Positions 24,233 through 32,731 of a stretch of DNA of 64,000 nt are shown here, piece by piece (within the stretch, counting starts at the first letter, position 1; each line of letters opens with the position of its first letter). The stretch comes from Planktothrix rubescens CCAP 1459/22 (GTDB lineage Bacteria > Cyanobacteriota > Cyanobacteriia > Cyanobacteriales > Microcoleaceae). The position numbers and the translations under genes were made by a program. The DNA lies in contig LR882958.1 in assembly GCA_904830895.1 (NCBI GenBank), positions 248,001 to 312,000 on the forward strand, read 5' to 3'. The notes under the pieces are model-generated. The model did not search any database, had not been told where the DNA came from, and saw only the letters and a program-made list of their open reading frames with translations.

Positions 24233-24502
24233 TTACTGAGTAATTTTTTCGGCTTCTTCTGAATCAAGATGTCTGGCCAGCACTTGAGCCGTTGTATCCA
24301 ACAGGCGTTCTGAAAAGGCTTTAGTTAAGTCTGTCCGCAAGCCTTGTCCTATATAAAACTTCAGCAACGCTTCTACAGACATATCTCGAATTGTCGCTAT
24401 TTTTGTCAGTGATTCTAAAGTATCTATTGGGACTTCAATCGAGACTGTTTCCGTGATCCGTGGCCGCAATTGCAATTTTATTTCTGCTTCAGGATTGTTC
24501 AT
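24233..24502 (-). CDS. Small RHH-like hypothetical protein
   Basis: 89 residues with an acidic C-terminal half (RHLDSEEAEKITQ) and a possible ribbon-helix-helix N-terminal segment (VSIEVPIDTLESLTKIATIR, MSVEALLKFYIGQGL). Similar proteins are often annotated as antitoxin-like, but no toxin partner is next to it here: the neighbours are a convergent hydrolase and a divergent carbonic anhydrase-like gene. Its ATG is at 24502. Function not established. Confidence 0.55.
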   Translation of the reverse strand: MNNPEAEIKLQLRPRITETVSIEVPIDTLESLTKIATIRDMSVEALLKFYIGQGLRTDLTKAFSERLLDTTAQVLARHLDSEEAEKITQ

Positions 24503-24698
24503 ATAATTTCCTTATTAACATTATTTAGAGAAAAGCGAAAGTATCGGCGAAACTAAGATTTTCTCTCTTCTGTGAAATTAAATACAGAATGCGATTATTA
24601 ATCTATTATAAGTAAGTAGGCTCTATAAAACCTCCCTATGTAAACAATTGTTAATCAGTCTAACACTCTCTAATGGATGATCTAAGCCTTCAAACTCC

Positions 24699-25289
24699 AT
24701 GAAAAATACCTTTCCAACTAATCAAAAATGTTCCTGTCAGGGGAATTGTTCCCATTTGTTAAGTCGTCGTTGGTTTATGCGATCGATATTAACAACTATT
24801 GTTTCTATTCCTCTGTTAGAATTTGCTAAACCCGCTCTATCTGCAAATCATCACGCTACAGCTTTAGTATTAAGTTGTATTGATTTTCGGTTTATGAACG
24901 CAGAACAGCAATTTCTCTCTAATATTTTACCTCAAAAATATGACTGGACAGCCCTAGCCGGAGCTTCCTTAGCAATTTCTGGTTTTCCCCATAAAGCAGA
25001 AGCAACGGTTTTTTGGGATCAATTAGAGTTATCCTATAAACTCCATTCTATTGAAAAAGTGATCATTTTAGATCATGAAGATTGTGGAGCATACTCTAGT
25101 TTAATTAACCCTAACCTGCATCAAAATCCCGAACAAGAATATCAAGCCCATGCTGATTATTTAAACCGAGCCTATACCAAGATTCGTCATCGTTATCCCA
25201 ATCTGGATGTAGAACTATATTTTGTTACTTTAGAGTCGCAATTCCAAGCGGTGATACCTAAAAAAATTACCTTTCCTTGGTCTAGCTAA
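24699..25289 (+). CDS. Exported beta-carbonic-anhydrase-like protein
   Basis: 196 residues. A twin-arginine type signal is visible (LSRRWFMRSILTTIVSIPLL, about residues 22-41). Beta-CA residues are present: CIDFR (Cys, Asp and Arg of the CxDxR triad) and DHEDCGAYSS (HxxC). These are the zinc ligands and active-site pair of the family. The rest is shorter than normal plant-type enzymes. If active it would interconvert CO2 and bicarbonate outside the cytoplasm. The sequence is divergent, so activity is inferred only from the motifs. No operon partner is obvious; the DUF4359 gene is 67 bp downstream. Confidence 0.7.
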   Translation: MKNTFPTNQKCSCQGNCSHLLSRRWFMRSILTTIVSIPLLEFAKPALSANHHATALVLSCIDFRFMNAEQQFLSNILPQKYDWTALAGASLAISGFPHKAEATVFWDQLELSYKLHSIEKVIILDHEDCGAYSSLINPNLHQNPEQEYQAHADYLNRAYTKIRHRYPNLDVELYFVTLESQFQAVIPKKITFPWSS

Positions 25290-25356
25290 AATCCTGAAGC
25301 GACAGAATAACTCCAGAAAGATATAATCAAGATATTCTGTTATTTTTATTAAAGCC

Positions 25357-25791
25357 ATGATGAAACTTGATTCTACTCCATCCCAATCATCTTCGGGTTA
25401 TCTAGGAAAAGGTGTAATTCTACTGACTATTTTAGCCGGAACTATGGCATTTACCAATCCTAAACGAGAAGAATATATTAATTATGCTTCTGATCAATTA
25501 TCCACCGAAATTAAAAAATCCATTTGTAAAGAATCTCAAGTCCCTGAATTTTTAAAAGGATTTTCTAGTGCGTTAGTGAATACCTGTAATACCTTAGTTG
25601 TTAATCAACGTAACTTAATTAAAGACACGGTAGATAAATCCACAACCCGACAAAATGCGATTTTATTTAGTGTTTATACGACCGAAATCGCTGGATATAA
25701 ATATCAAACATTAGGAGGATTTGGTAATTTTCTTACCTTTCCCACAAAAGAGCCTAATTCTGCTCAATCTACTTCTAAAGAATCAAGTTGA
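25357..25791 (+). CDS. DUF4359 family protein
   Basis: 144 residues with one N-terminal hydrophobic segment (GVILLTILAGTMAFTN, about 18-33) and a soluble part with the family's FTNPKREEYINYASDQL and YKYQTLGGFGNFLTFP blocks. Membrane-attached, probably facing the periplasm; function unknown. The last codons overlap the 3' end of the GTPase gene on the other strand by 28 bases (25764-25791). Confidence 0.75.
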   Translation: MMKLDSTPSQSSSGYLGKGVILLTILAGTMAFTNPKREEYINYASDQLSTEIKKSICKESQVPEFLKGFSSALVNTCNTLVVNQRNLIKDTVDKSTTRQNAILFSVYTTEIAGYKYQTLGGFGNFLTFPTKEPNSAQSTSKESS

Positions 25792-27167
25792 GAATTTCGA
25801 TCAATTTCCGACTTTAAACGGATAATAAAACTATCTCGGTTAACTTGATTTAAAATCTCTTGAATAGCGGTATCAATACCCTGTTCACCCCAGGTACAGC
25901 CTTTTTCTAAATATACTTGCGCCGCCTGACCAACGGTATAAGTTAGATAGGCAGAAATTGAGGCTTGAGTAATGGCAATTCCGGCATAATTAGCGAGATC
26001 TGTAGCTAACCCAGCCGCACTTTTCCCAAATCCTAATATCCAACCACTACCCATTTCAGCTAATAGTAATCCTCCCGAACTTAATAGAATTTTTTTCCAT
26101 AATTTCCCCGCTTGATAACTGGTCATCGGTAAACCATATAAACGGGCCAAAGACCGAATTAAAATTAAATCGCTAATTGTTGCACCCAAAACATCTAAAA
26201 TAGCAATGGGATTTAAGGCTACCGCTATAGCTTTATAACGAGTAAATTTCCAGATTAATTCCTCTGCTTCCGCCGATTGTAATTTAATACTTTGACGGGC
26301 GATAATTCTTTCTGCTTCTCGCCCTTGAACTAAAGCATTTAAAGCTAAAAGTGAGCGTCCTTCTCGATTTAATATCTTTAAAATAATCTGTTTTAATTCA
26401 TCAATTTGAGATGATGGAGATTCCCATTCATAAGTTATTCGACCATCTGGCCATTCAATTCTAAGTTGGATTGGTGCGGGTTCTGCTGATACTTTGACAA
26501 TCTCAAATGGTTTAGATTTATTAGGAGATTCAACAATAGAAATATCTTGAGTGTGAGCTAGTTTTTGTAAATTTTGATAGATTTTTTCCTGTTCTATTTC
26601 TGTATACAAATCAATTTTATTAAAAACAATAATTAACGGTTTATGAGCATTTTGTAATTCTAATAAAGCCTCATATTCGGTTCTAGTTAAATCCCCCGAT
26701 ACCACAAATAAAATTAAATCCGCTTGGCGAGTGACTTCCTTTGCCATATCCCCCCGTACCTGTCCGGCGACTTCATCTAATCCTGGGGTATCAATTAACT
26801 CAACTTGAATCGGATTTTGTTCGTCAATATTATCAATTCGATTCGGTTCTTCAATCTGAGATAAAGGTACACTCCAACGAATAGAACGGGGCCATTGGGT
26901 TACACCATTTAACGGCCCGGTTTGGAGGATTTTTTCCCCCAATAAGGCATTTAAAACCGCCGATTTTCCCCGACTAACTAATCCAAAGACGGCAATTCTA
27001 ATAATTCCTTGTTCTAGTTTTTCTAAATTAGTTGATAGGATTTCTAACTGTTTTTGTAATGTTGCTTGTAATTCAGGATGAGAACTCCTTCGCCCCCGTT
27101 GTAAGTGGTTATAACGGGATAAAGTTTGTTTTAAACTAGAACGAGCTTGATTAAAATGAGTATTCAT
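25764..27167 (-). CDS. Membrane-associated GTPase (Era/dynamin-like N-terminus, DUF697 C-terminus)
   Basis: About 467 residues. The GTPase domain (about 45-260) has the P-loop GLVSRGKSAVLNALLG, the Walker B/G3 DTPGLDE and the G4 motif NKID. The C-terminal part (about 330-430) has hydrophobic helices (SYQAGKLWKKILLSSGGLLL, GKSAAGLATDLANYAGIAIT), as in the DUF697 group. It is likely a membrane-remodelling or cell-division-related GTPase (inference). The start at 27167 is chosen; the longer open frame adds VLVGCVRSAYTPKPHHSKKA, read from an intergenic repeat. It ends by overlapping DUF4359. It is 68 bp downstream of purK, so cotranscription is likely. Confidence 0.85.
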   Translation of the reverse strand: MNTHFNQARSSLKQTLSRYNHLQRGRRSSHPELQATLQKQLEILSTNLEKLEQGIIRIAVFGLVSRGKSAVLNALLGEKILQTGPLNGVTQWPRSIRWSVPLSQIEEPNRIDNIDEQNPIQVELIDTPGLDEVAGQVRGDMAKEVTRQADLILFVVSGDLTRTEYEALLELQNAHKPLIIVFNKIDLYTEIEQEKIYQNLQKLAHTQDISIVESPNKSKPFEIVKVSAEPAPIQLRIEWPDGRITYEWESPSSQIDELKQIILKILNREGRSLLALNALVQGREAERIIARQSIKLQSAEAEELIWKFTRYKAIAVALNPIAILDVLGATISDLILIRSLARLYGLPMTSYQAGKLWKKILLSSGGLLLAEMGSGWILGFGKSAAGLATDLANYAGIAITQASISAYLTYTVGQAAQVYLEKGCTWGEQGIDTAIQEILNQVNRDSFIIRLKSEIDRNSQLDSLEVD

Positions 27168-27235
27168 TATTAATGGGTATAGACTGGCTTTTTTGGAATG
27201 ATGGGGTTTTGGTGTGTATGCCGATCTTACGCACC

Positions 27236-28417
27236 CTACAAGTACCAAATTGATTCAATTTGATCGGCGATCGCATTTGCTTCTTTTTCTATATTTTGAT
27301 CGTTTTCTGTCTGAATTAATACCGTTACATGACCTAACTTTCTACCTGGACGAGATGCGGTTTTACCATACCAACGAATAAAGGAATTAGGAATTTCTGC
27401 GATCTTTTGACGCTTTTCTAAATATTCACTATTAGCAGTTTCAAACCCCAATAAATTCACCATGATCGCCCCACTACATTTTAAAGCGGTATTACCTAAT
27501 GGTAAACCACTCACCGCCCTTAAATGTTGTTTAAATTGGGAAGTTTCACAAGCATCTAAACTAAAATGACCGGAATTATGGGTGCGCGGTGCGATTTCAT
27601 TAACTAATAGTTTGCCTTCGGATGTTAAGAATAATTCTATCCCAAATACACCAATTACTTGTAAACTATTAAGTAAGGTTTTGGCGATCGCTTCTGCTGC
27701 TTCGGCTATAGTTTTATTAATATTAGCTGGAGCAATAACCCGATGACAAACTTGATTTTTCTGTACCGTTTCAACAATTGGATAAACTGCCACATCTCCT
27801 GCCACCGAACGGGCTGCAATTACCGCTAATTCCCGTTCAAACGGAACAAATTTTTGTAATAACATCGGAGGATAGTTAAATTTCGCCCAAGTTTGAGATA
27901 ATTCCTCGGCATTGTTAATAATAAAAGTTCCCTGTCCATCATATCCATAGCGACAGGCTTTTAAAACCACCGGATAACCCAAATTATGATTAAATATTTT
28001 ACCATTTTCGGGGTTTAAAAGTTTAAATTCGGGAACAGGTAAACCAATTTTTTCTAAATAACTGAGTTGATCATATTTATCTAATAATAAAGATAAAGCT
28101 GACAAGCGTGGACGAAAACAAATTCCCTGTTCCACCAGTTTAGAGAGGGCGTTTAAATCAACAAATTCATTCTCAAAAGTAATAACATCGCAATGATTTG
28201 CTAATTTTGCCGTGGCTGTGGCATCATCAATTTTGGCTAAAATTGTTTCGGTCGCAAAAGGTACGGCGGGGTCGTCAGTTTCGGGCGTTTGAACAAATAA
28301 AGAAATCCCTAAAGATGTGGCTTCCATTCCCATCATCCAAGCTAATTGTCCTCCTCCAATTACACCAATTTTGCTTAGGGTTTGAGGTTGAATTGTGGGA
28401 GTAGATCGGGTGTTCAT
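27236..28417 (-). CDS. purK: N5-carboxyaminoimidazole ribonucleotide synthase
   Basis: 393 residues. ATP-grasp fold: the N-terminal Rossmann domain (KIGVIGGGQLAWMMGMEA), then a grasp region (LGYPVVLKACRYGYDGQGTF, LLQKFVPFERELAVIAARSV) and catalytic block LLVNEIAPRTHNSGHFSLDA. It adds bicarbonate to AIR using ATP in purine synthesis, upstream of PurE. Length matches the family. The gene lies on the minus strand and is followed by the GTPase. In several cyanobacteria the 6S RNA gene lies near purK, but I did not find a convincing 6S structure here. Confidence 0.93.
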   Translation of the reverse strand: MNTRSTPTIQPQTLSKIGVIGGGQLAWMMGMEATSLGISLFVQTPETDDPAVPFATETILAKIDDATATAKLANHCDVITFENEFVDLNALSKLVEQGICFRPRLSALSLLLDKYDQLSYLEKIGLPVPEFKLLNPENGKIFNHNLGYPVVLKACRYGYDGQGTFIINNAEELSQTWAKFNYPPMLLQKFVPFERELAVIAARSVAGDVAVYPIVETVQKNQVCHRVIAPANINKTIAEAAEAIAKTLLNSLQVIGVFGIELFLTSEGKLLVNEIAPRTHNSGHFSLDACETSQFKQHLRAVSGLPLGNTALKCSGAIMVNLLGFETANSEYLEKRQKIAEIPNSFIRWYGKTASRPGRKLGHVTVLIQTENDQNIEKEANAIADQIESIWYL

Positions 28418-28566
28418 TTTTTAGCAATAGTCTCAACTTTATTTATTTTAACTGAATATAGCAATATTTATATTAAGCGTGATATTAATAGAAAATTGAG
28501 TTACATTGAAGGTGAAATGTGCTTCTGCTTCAACTGCATTAACAATCTCCTGGGACTTGGTTCACC

Positions 28567-29133
28567 ATGCCTGAAATGACCGTCAAAGACCTAGAACGTA
28601 TTGAGTCCGTCTTCTGTGAAGCTGGCTTGGACTATCAAATTGAACTAGAACAGGGTAATATTACCATTATGGGGCCATCAGATATCGTCGCCAGTGAAGT
28701 CTCCTTAGAATTTGCTAGTCAACTTCGTAATTGGGTGAAACCTCGTGGTTTGGGTCGTGTTTTTGACTCCGCAGGTGGGTTTATTTTACCAAATAGTGAC
28801 CTAAAAGCACCGGATGTTACTTTTGTTTTGCGCGATCGCTTGCTCAGAAGTGTGAGATATTTTGCGACCCTAGTTCCCGATTTAGTCGTTGAAGTCAAAT
28901 CTCAAAGCGATCGCCTGAAAAAACTGCGAGATAAAATCCAAGTTTATATCCAACAGGGAGTTAAAGTTGCGATTCTGATTGACCCCGATACCTGTCAACT
29001 GGAAGTTTATCGACCGGATCAGCCTGTAATTATATTAGGAAATGGTGATATTTTAACTGTTAACGAACTGCTACCTGGATGGGAATTAATAGTTGAAGAA
29101 ATCTGGCCTCCGGTATTTGACGAAGATGAATAA
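28567..29133 (+). CDS. Uma2-family endonuclease-like protein (DUF820)
   Basis: 188 residues with the cyanobacteria-enriched Uma2/DUF820 PD-(D/E)XK fold signature: ITIMGPSDIVASEVSLEFA, APDVTFVLRDRLL, then PDLVVEVKSQSDRLKKLRDK (catalytic Glu and Lys region) and IDPDTCQLEVYRPDQP. The family is very expanded in cyanobacteria and the members' biological roles are mostly unknown. The start at 28567 is the first ATG; the second at 28576 is also possible. It is convergent with topA. Confidence 0.8.
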   Translation: MPEMTVKDLERIESVFCEAGLDYQIELEQGNITIMGPSDIVASEVSLEFASQLRNWVKPRGLGRVFDSAGGFILPNSDLKAPDVTFVLRDRLLRSVRYFATLVPDLVVEVKSQSDRLKKLRDKIQVYIQQGVKVAILIDPDTCQLEVYRPDQPVIILGNGDILTVNELLPGWELIVEEIWPPVFDEDE

Positions 29134-29263
29134 TCTGCTTTTGTATTTAAAATTACCACAGAATTAGATAAAGTAAGTTCATCTTACAGCATTATATCTC
29201 GTCCTGCCCTAATGGGGCCTTGAATTAAATATAACGAAGCCAAGGTAAATATCTCCTGATCAA

Positions 29264-29312
29264 GAGTTACACGCTAGTTAAGACTTAGAAAAGCCCAGTT
29301 AGCGTGTAACTC
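29264..29312. repeat. Perfect 13-bp inverted repeat between convergent genes
   Basis: GAGTTACACGCTA (29264-29276) and TAGCGTGTAACTC (29300-29312) are perfect complements with a 23-base loop. They lie between the convergent Uma2 and topA genes. No T-run follows. The stem resembles the RE hairpin of the TnpB-fusion element (CTCACGCTA/TAGCGTGAG), so it may be an IS-end relic or a bidirectional terminator. Confidence 0.45.
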
Positions 29313-29334
29313 ACAATCTGGCTTTAAAACACAG

Positions 29335-32058
29335 CTACGAGCTTGTTTTTTTGCTAGTAGTTGAGGACTTTTTGGTTGTAGTTTTCGTGGTTTTAGCGGT
29401 GGTTTTCGAGGCTGTTTTAGTCGTTTTAGACTTACTCCGAGAACTCGAACCCGAATCCGCTTTTGCCGCCAACAATTCCAACCCTTGGGCTAAGGTAAAC
29501 GCCTCTACCGCCGCATCCTTGGGTAAGGAAGCATTGATTTTTCCATGTTTAATGTATGGCCCATAACGACCATCATAAACATTCACAGGTTCACCATCGG
29601 CGGGATGGGTTCCTAACTCCCGTAAAGGCGGAATTTCTTTTTTACCCCGTCCTCCCCGACCACTGGTTTTCGGTTGGGCCAACAGTTCTAACGCCCGTTC
29701 TAAACTAATGGTTAACACATCATCAGGGGCTTTCAGCGACCGATAATCCTTACCCAATGACCCCTGGTCATGGACAACATAGGGCCCAAACGGCCCCAAG
29801 GCGGCTTTAATCTTAGCCTCGGTTTCAGGATGGGTTCCTAATAGTCGCGGTAGGGCTAATAACCCTAAAGCCATTTCCACGGTGACGTTTTCCTTCTCAA
29901 CACCTTTAGGAATAGATACCCGTTTCGGTTTTTTACTGTCTTCGGCTTCTAACCCCAACTGCACATAGGGGCCGTATGGGCCAATTAATATATAGATAGT
30001 TTCTCCCGTTTCTGGGTGAACTCCTAATTTCTCTGGCCCTTCGGTTTTTTGTCCCACCAACTCCCGAATTACCTCCGGGGTTAAATCCGCCGGAGTCAAA
30101 TCCTGGGGAATGGAAGCGGTAATCATGTCCTCTCCAGTTCCCGCCTCAATATAGGGGCCAAACTTACCGATACAGACGCGATATTGAATCGGATCATCTT
30201 CATCTCCCAACTGTTCTAACTCAATAGTTCGGGCGACTTTAGTATCAATTTTACTGGCTTGGTCTTTAACCTGATTTTCCAGTCCAGCATCGCCTAAATA
30301 GAATTTTTCCAAATAGGGTAGCCAAGGAGCTTCTCCGGTAGCAATATCATCGAGGGTGTCTTCCATGCGGGCGGTAAATCGCAAATCGACCAAATCCGGG
30401 AAGTATGTTTCTAAGAGGTTGGTAACCGCAAAGGCCGTAAAAGTGGGAATCAGGGCGTTATTTTTTAACTGAACATACCCCCGATCAATAATGGTTCCAA
30501 TTACACTGGCGTAGGTACTAGGGCGACCAATACCTTCACTTTCTAGGGTCTTAACTAAGGAGGCTTCGGTAAATCGAGCCGGAGGTTGGGTTTCATGTCC
30601 AACTACATCTAACTTTTTGCAGTCAGGATGGTCGCCAACTTTCAGAGGGGGTAATAATACCTCTTGGTCTTCCAAGGCTGCTTCTGGGTCGTCGGAACCC
30701 TCCACATAGGCCCGCAGGAACCCAGGAAAATCAATTCGTTTTCCGGTACTGCGGAATCCGGCATCCTCAACTTTTAGCTCAACGGTAATATTAGTTTGGC
30801 GAGAGTCAGCCATCTGGGAGGCTACGGTACGCTTCCAAATTAAATCATAGAGGTTGAGTTCGGCTCCACTTAGGGCCGTTTCTTGGGGGGTACGGAAAGA
30901 ACTTCCCGCCGGACGGATGGCTTCGTGGGCTTCCTGCGCTCCTTTAGATTTAGTCGTATATTGCCGAGGTTTGGGACTGAGGTAATTTTTCCCATATTTC
31001 TGTTCCACACATTCCCGGGCGGCGGTAATCGCTTGCTCCGATAAATGCACGGAGTCGGTTCTCATATAGGTAATATATCCCCGCTCATACAAACTTTGGG
31101 CGGTTTGCATGGTCTGACGGGCACTTAACCGGAGTTTACGGTTAGATTCCTGTTGCAAGGTGGAGGTGGTAAACGGAGGAGAGGGTTTGCGAGTAACGGC
31201 TTTTTCCTCTAAGTTTGCCACCGTCCAGGGTTTACCCGATAACCTTTGTTTTAAAGCTACTGAAGCGGCTTCATCCAGTAAAACCACCTTCCGACCCGCG
31301 GCAATTTTTCCAGTGGTTTCATCAAAATCGCTCCCAGTCGCCACTTTTACCCCGGCCAGACTCACCAGTTTGCTTTCAAATTTACTTCCCGCGCCTCCCT
31401 TTGCTAAGGGGGGGTTGGGGGGGGTATATTCCAAAAGGGCTTTTAAATCCCAATATCCCCCAGACCGGAAAGCCCGACGATCCCGTTCTCGACTGACCAG
31501 TAAACGCACGGCCACGGACTGCACCCGTCCGGCGGATAATCCCTTAGCAATTTTTTTCCACAACAGGGGGGAAAGAGTATAACCATAGAGGCGGTCAAGG
31601 ATGCGGCGGGTTTCTTGAGCATGAACCAGTTCTTCATCAACGGTGCGACAATTTTTTAGGGCTTCACGAATGGCCTCTTGGGTAATTTCGTGAAATACCA
31701 TCCGTTTAATTGGGACTTTCGGTTTCAGAATTTGGAGTAGATGCCAACTAATACTCTCTCCCTCGCGGTCTTCGTCAGTAGCGAGAACGAGTTCGTCCGC
31801 TTCTTTGAGGGCGGCTTTGAGTTCCTTAACAATTTTTTGCTTATCTTTGGGGATAACGTAAATGGGTTCAAAGTTCCCTTCCACATTCACTCCTAGTTTT
31901 GCCCACGTTTCCCCCTTATATTCTTCGGGGATTTCCTCAGCAGAGGGGGGAAGGTCACGGACATGACCCATTGAGGCTTCTACCCGATAGCTCGATGGTA
32001 AGAAGTTGCGAATGGTACGGGCTTTGGTTGGAGATTCAACAATGACTAAAGTTGACAT
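29335..32058 (-). CDS. topA: DNA topoisomerase I
   Basis: 907 residues. TOPRIM domain at the start ([20 protein letters not shown] with the [16 protein letters not shown] acidic cluster), then the type IA core with the active-site Tyr region [17 protein letters not shown]. Several C-terminal topo repeats follow ([40 protein letters not shown]) and a Lys/Ser/Thr-rich tail. It relaxes negative supercoils. An extra about 12-residue stretch [13 protein letters not shown] near residue 215 is translated from a dispersed GGGGGG repeat (31391-31434) and is not seen in typical enzymes. The divergent upstream gene is the MITE-headed thioredoxin. Confidence 0.95.
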   Translation of the reverse strand: MSTLVIVESPTKARTIRNFLPSSYRVEASMGHVRDLPPSAEEIPEEYKGETWAKLGVNVEGNFEPIYVIPKDKQKIVKELKAALKEADELVLATDEDREGESISWHLLQILKPKVPIKRMVFHEITQEAIREALKNCRTVDEELVHAQETRRILDRLYGYTLSPLLWKKIAKGLSAGRVQSVAVRLLVSRERDRRAFRSGGYWDLKALLEYTPPNPPLAKGGAGSKFESKLVSLAGVKVATGSDFDETTGKIAAGRKVVLLDEAASVALKQRLSGKPWTVANLEEKAVTRKPSPPFTTSTLQQESNRKLRLSARQTMQTAQSLYERGYITYMRTDSVHLSEQAITAARECVEQKYGKNYLSPKPRQYTTKSKGAQEAHEAIRPAGSSFRTPQETALSGAELNLYDLIWKRTVASQMADSRQTNITVELKVEDAGFRSTGKRIDFPGFLRAYVEGSDDPEAALEDQEVLLPPLKVGDHPDCKKLDVVGHETQPPARFTEASLVKTLESEGIGRPSTYASVIGTIIDRGYVQLKNNALIPTFTAFAVTNLLETYFPDLVDLRFTARMEDTLDDIATGEAPWLPYLEKFYLGDAGLENQVKDQASKIDTKVARTIELEQLGDEDDPIQYRVCIGKFGPYIEAGTGEDMITASIPQDLTPADLTPEVIRELVGQKTEGPEKLGVHPETGETIYILIGPYGPYVQLGLEAEDSKKPKRVSIPKGVEKENVTVEMALGLLALPRLLGTHPETEAKIKAALGPFGPYVVHDQGSLGKDYRSLKAPDDVLTISLERALELLAQPKTSGRGGRGKKEIPPLRELGTHPADGEPVNVYDGRYGPYIKHGKINASLPKDAAVEAFTLAQGLELLAAKADSGSSSRSKSKTTKTASKTTAKTTKTTTKKSSTTSKKTSS
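31391..31434. repeat. GGGGGG-type dispersed repeat inserted in topA
   Basis: A G-rich block on the plus strand read on the minus strand as [12 protein letters not shown] inside TopA. The same repeat class (CCCCCCTTACTAAGG...) occurs at 55115-55360 in the CHAT gene and near 58120-58210. The insertion keeps the reading frame. Confidence 0.6.
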
Positions 32059-32214
32059 AGCACCTTCTCAGGTTACAGCAAACACCGGACTTGGGGAATG
32101 AAGAAAAAGCGTTGGTAATTGCTTTTGTTGACAATATTAGCACTACATACAGCCAATAAAACTTTAGGTAAACCCTGAAAGGGTTGGGTGAGGGGATCTC
32201 CACACACTCACTAT

Positions 32215-32362
32215 TTGAGTAATCCTATTTGAGTTGTGTTCAAAAGTCCTGGGCAAAAGGGAGCGCCGGAACGCCGGAACGCCGGAACACCGGAACATGG
32301 GTAATACTTCTAGCTGTTTCATGTCAGTATTAAAATGTTACAACCTATTTAGGATTGCTATA
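32215..32362 (-). repeat. MITE upstream of thioredoxin, reverse-oriented relative of 20623-20783
   Basis: On the minus strand it reads TATAGCAATCCTAAATAGG at one end, then ATGAAACAGCTAGAAGTATTAC, as in the 20623 copy. The middle has a triple CGCCGGAACGCCGGAA run instead of the GTGCAC palindrome, and the far end (AATCCTATTTGAGTTGTG) has lost the TATAGC tip. Its TATA tip overlaps the start codon of the thioredoxin gene by one base (32362). Confidence 0.65.
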
Positions 32363-32694
32363 TGAGTAATCATGTTCTTGTCATTGAAGATTTAAAATTT
32401 GACTCCGAAGTTCTGAAAGCAGAACTTCCAGTTTTAGTATATTTTTGGGCGGATTGGTGTGGCCCTTGTCGGCTTATGTCTCCTTTTATGGAAGCGATCG
32501 CCACAACCTATAGCGATCGCTTAAAAGTAGTAAAAATGGCGATAGATCCCAATCCTATCACTGTTAAATCCTATAAAGTGGAAGGGGTTCCCGCCTTGAG
32601 GTTATTTAAAGATGGGAATCTTGTCAAGTCCCATGAAGGGGCTATCCCTAAACCTAAAATAATCGAGTGGCTAGAAGCAAGTTTATCCGCTTGA
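32362..32694 (+). CDS. Thioredoxin-like protein
   Basis: 110 residues with the WADWCGPCRLMSPF active site and the KVVKMAIDPNP and VEGVPALRLFKDG landmarks of the thioredoxin fold. The C-terminal helix is normal. Likely a general disulfide reductant in the cytoplasm; the subtype (m, x or y-like) cannot be set. The ATG lies directly on the terminal repeat of a MITE and no Shine-Dalgarno is visible. It is followed by a strong GC hairpin (about 32700-32720) and then the TnpB element. The divergent gene is topA. Confidence 0.85.
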   Translation: MSNHVLVIEDLKFDSEVLKAELPVLVYFWADWCGPCRLMSPFMEAIATTYSDRLKVVKMAIDPNPITVKSYKVEGVPALRLFKDGNLVKSHEGAIPKPKIIEWLEASLSA

Positions 32695-32731
32695 TATCCG
32701 CCCCGCCCGTTCAGGGCGGGGATTCCATCTA

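Noticed and set aside
28418-28566. Possible 6S RNA gene next to purK
   Set aside because: 6S RNA is found near purK in some cyanobacteria, but the 149 bases here do not show the long bulged hairpin and the gap is too short for a typical 6S of about 185 nt.
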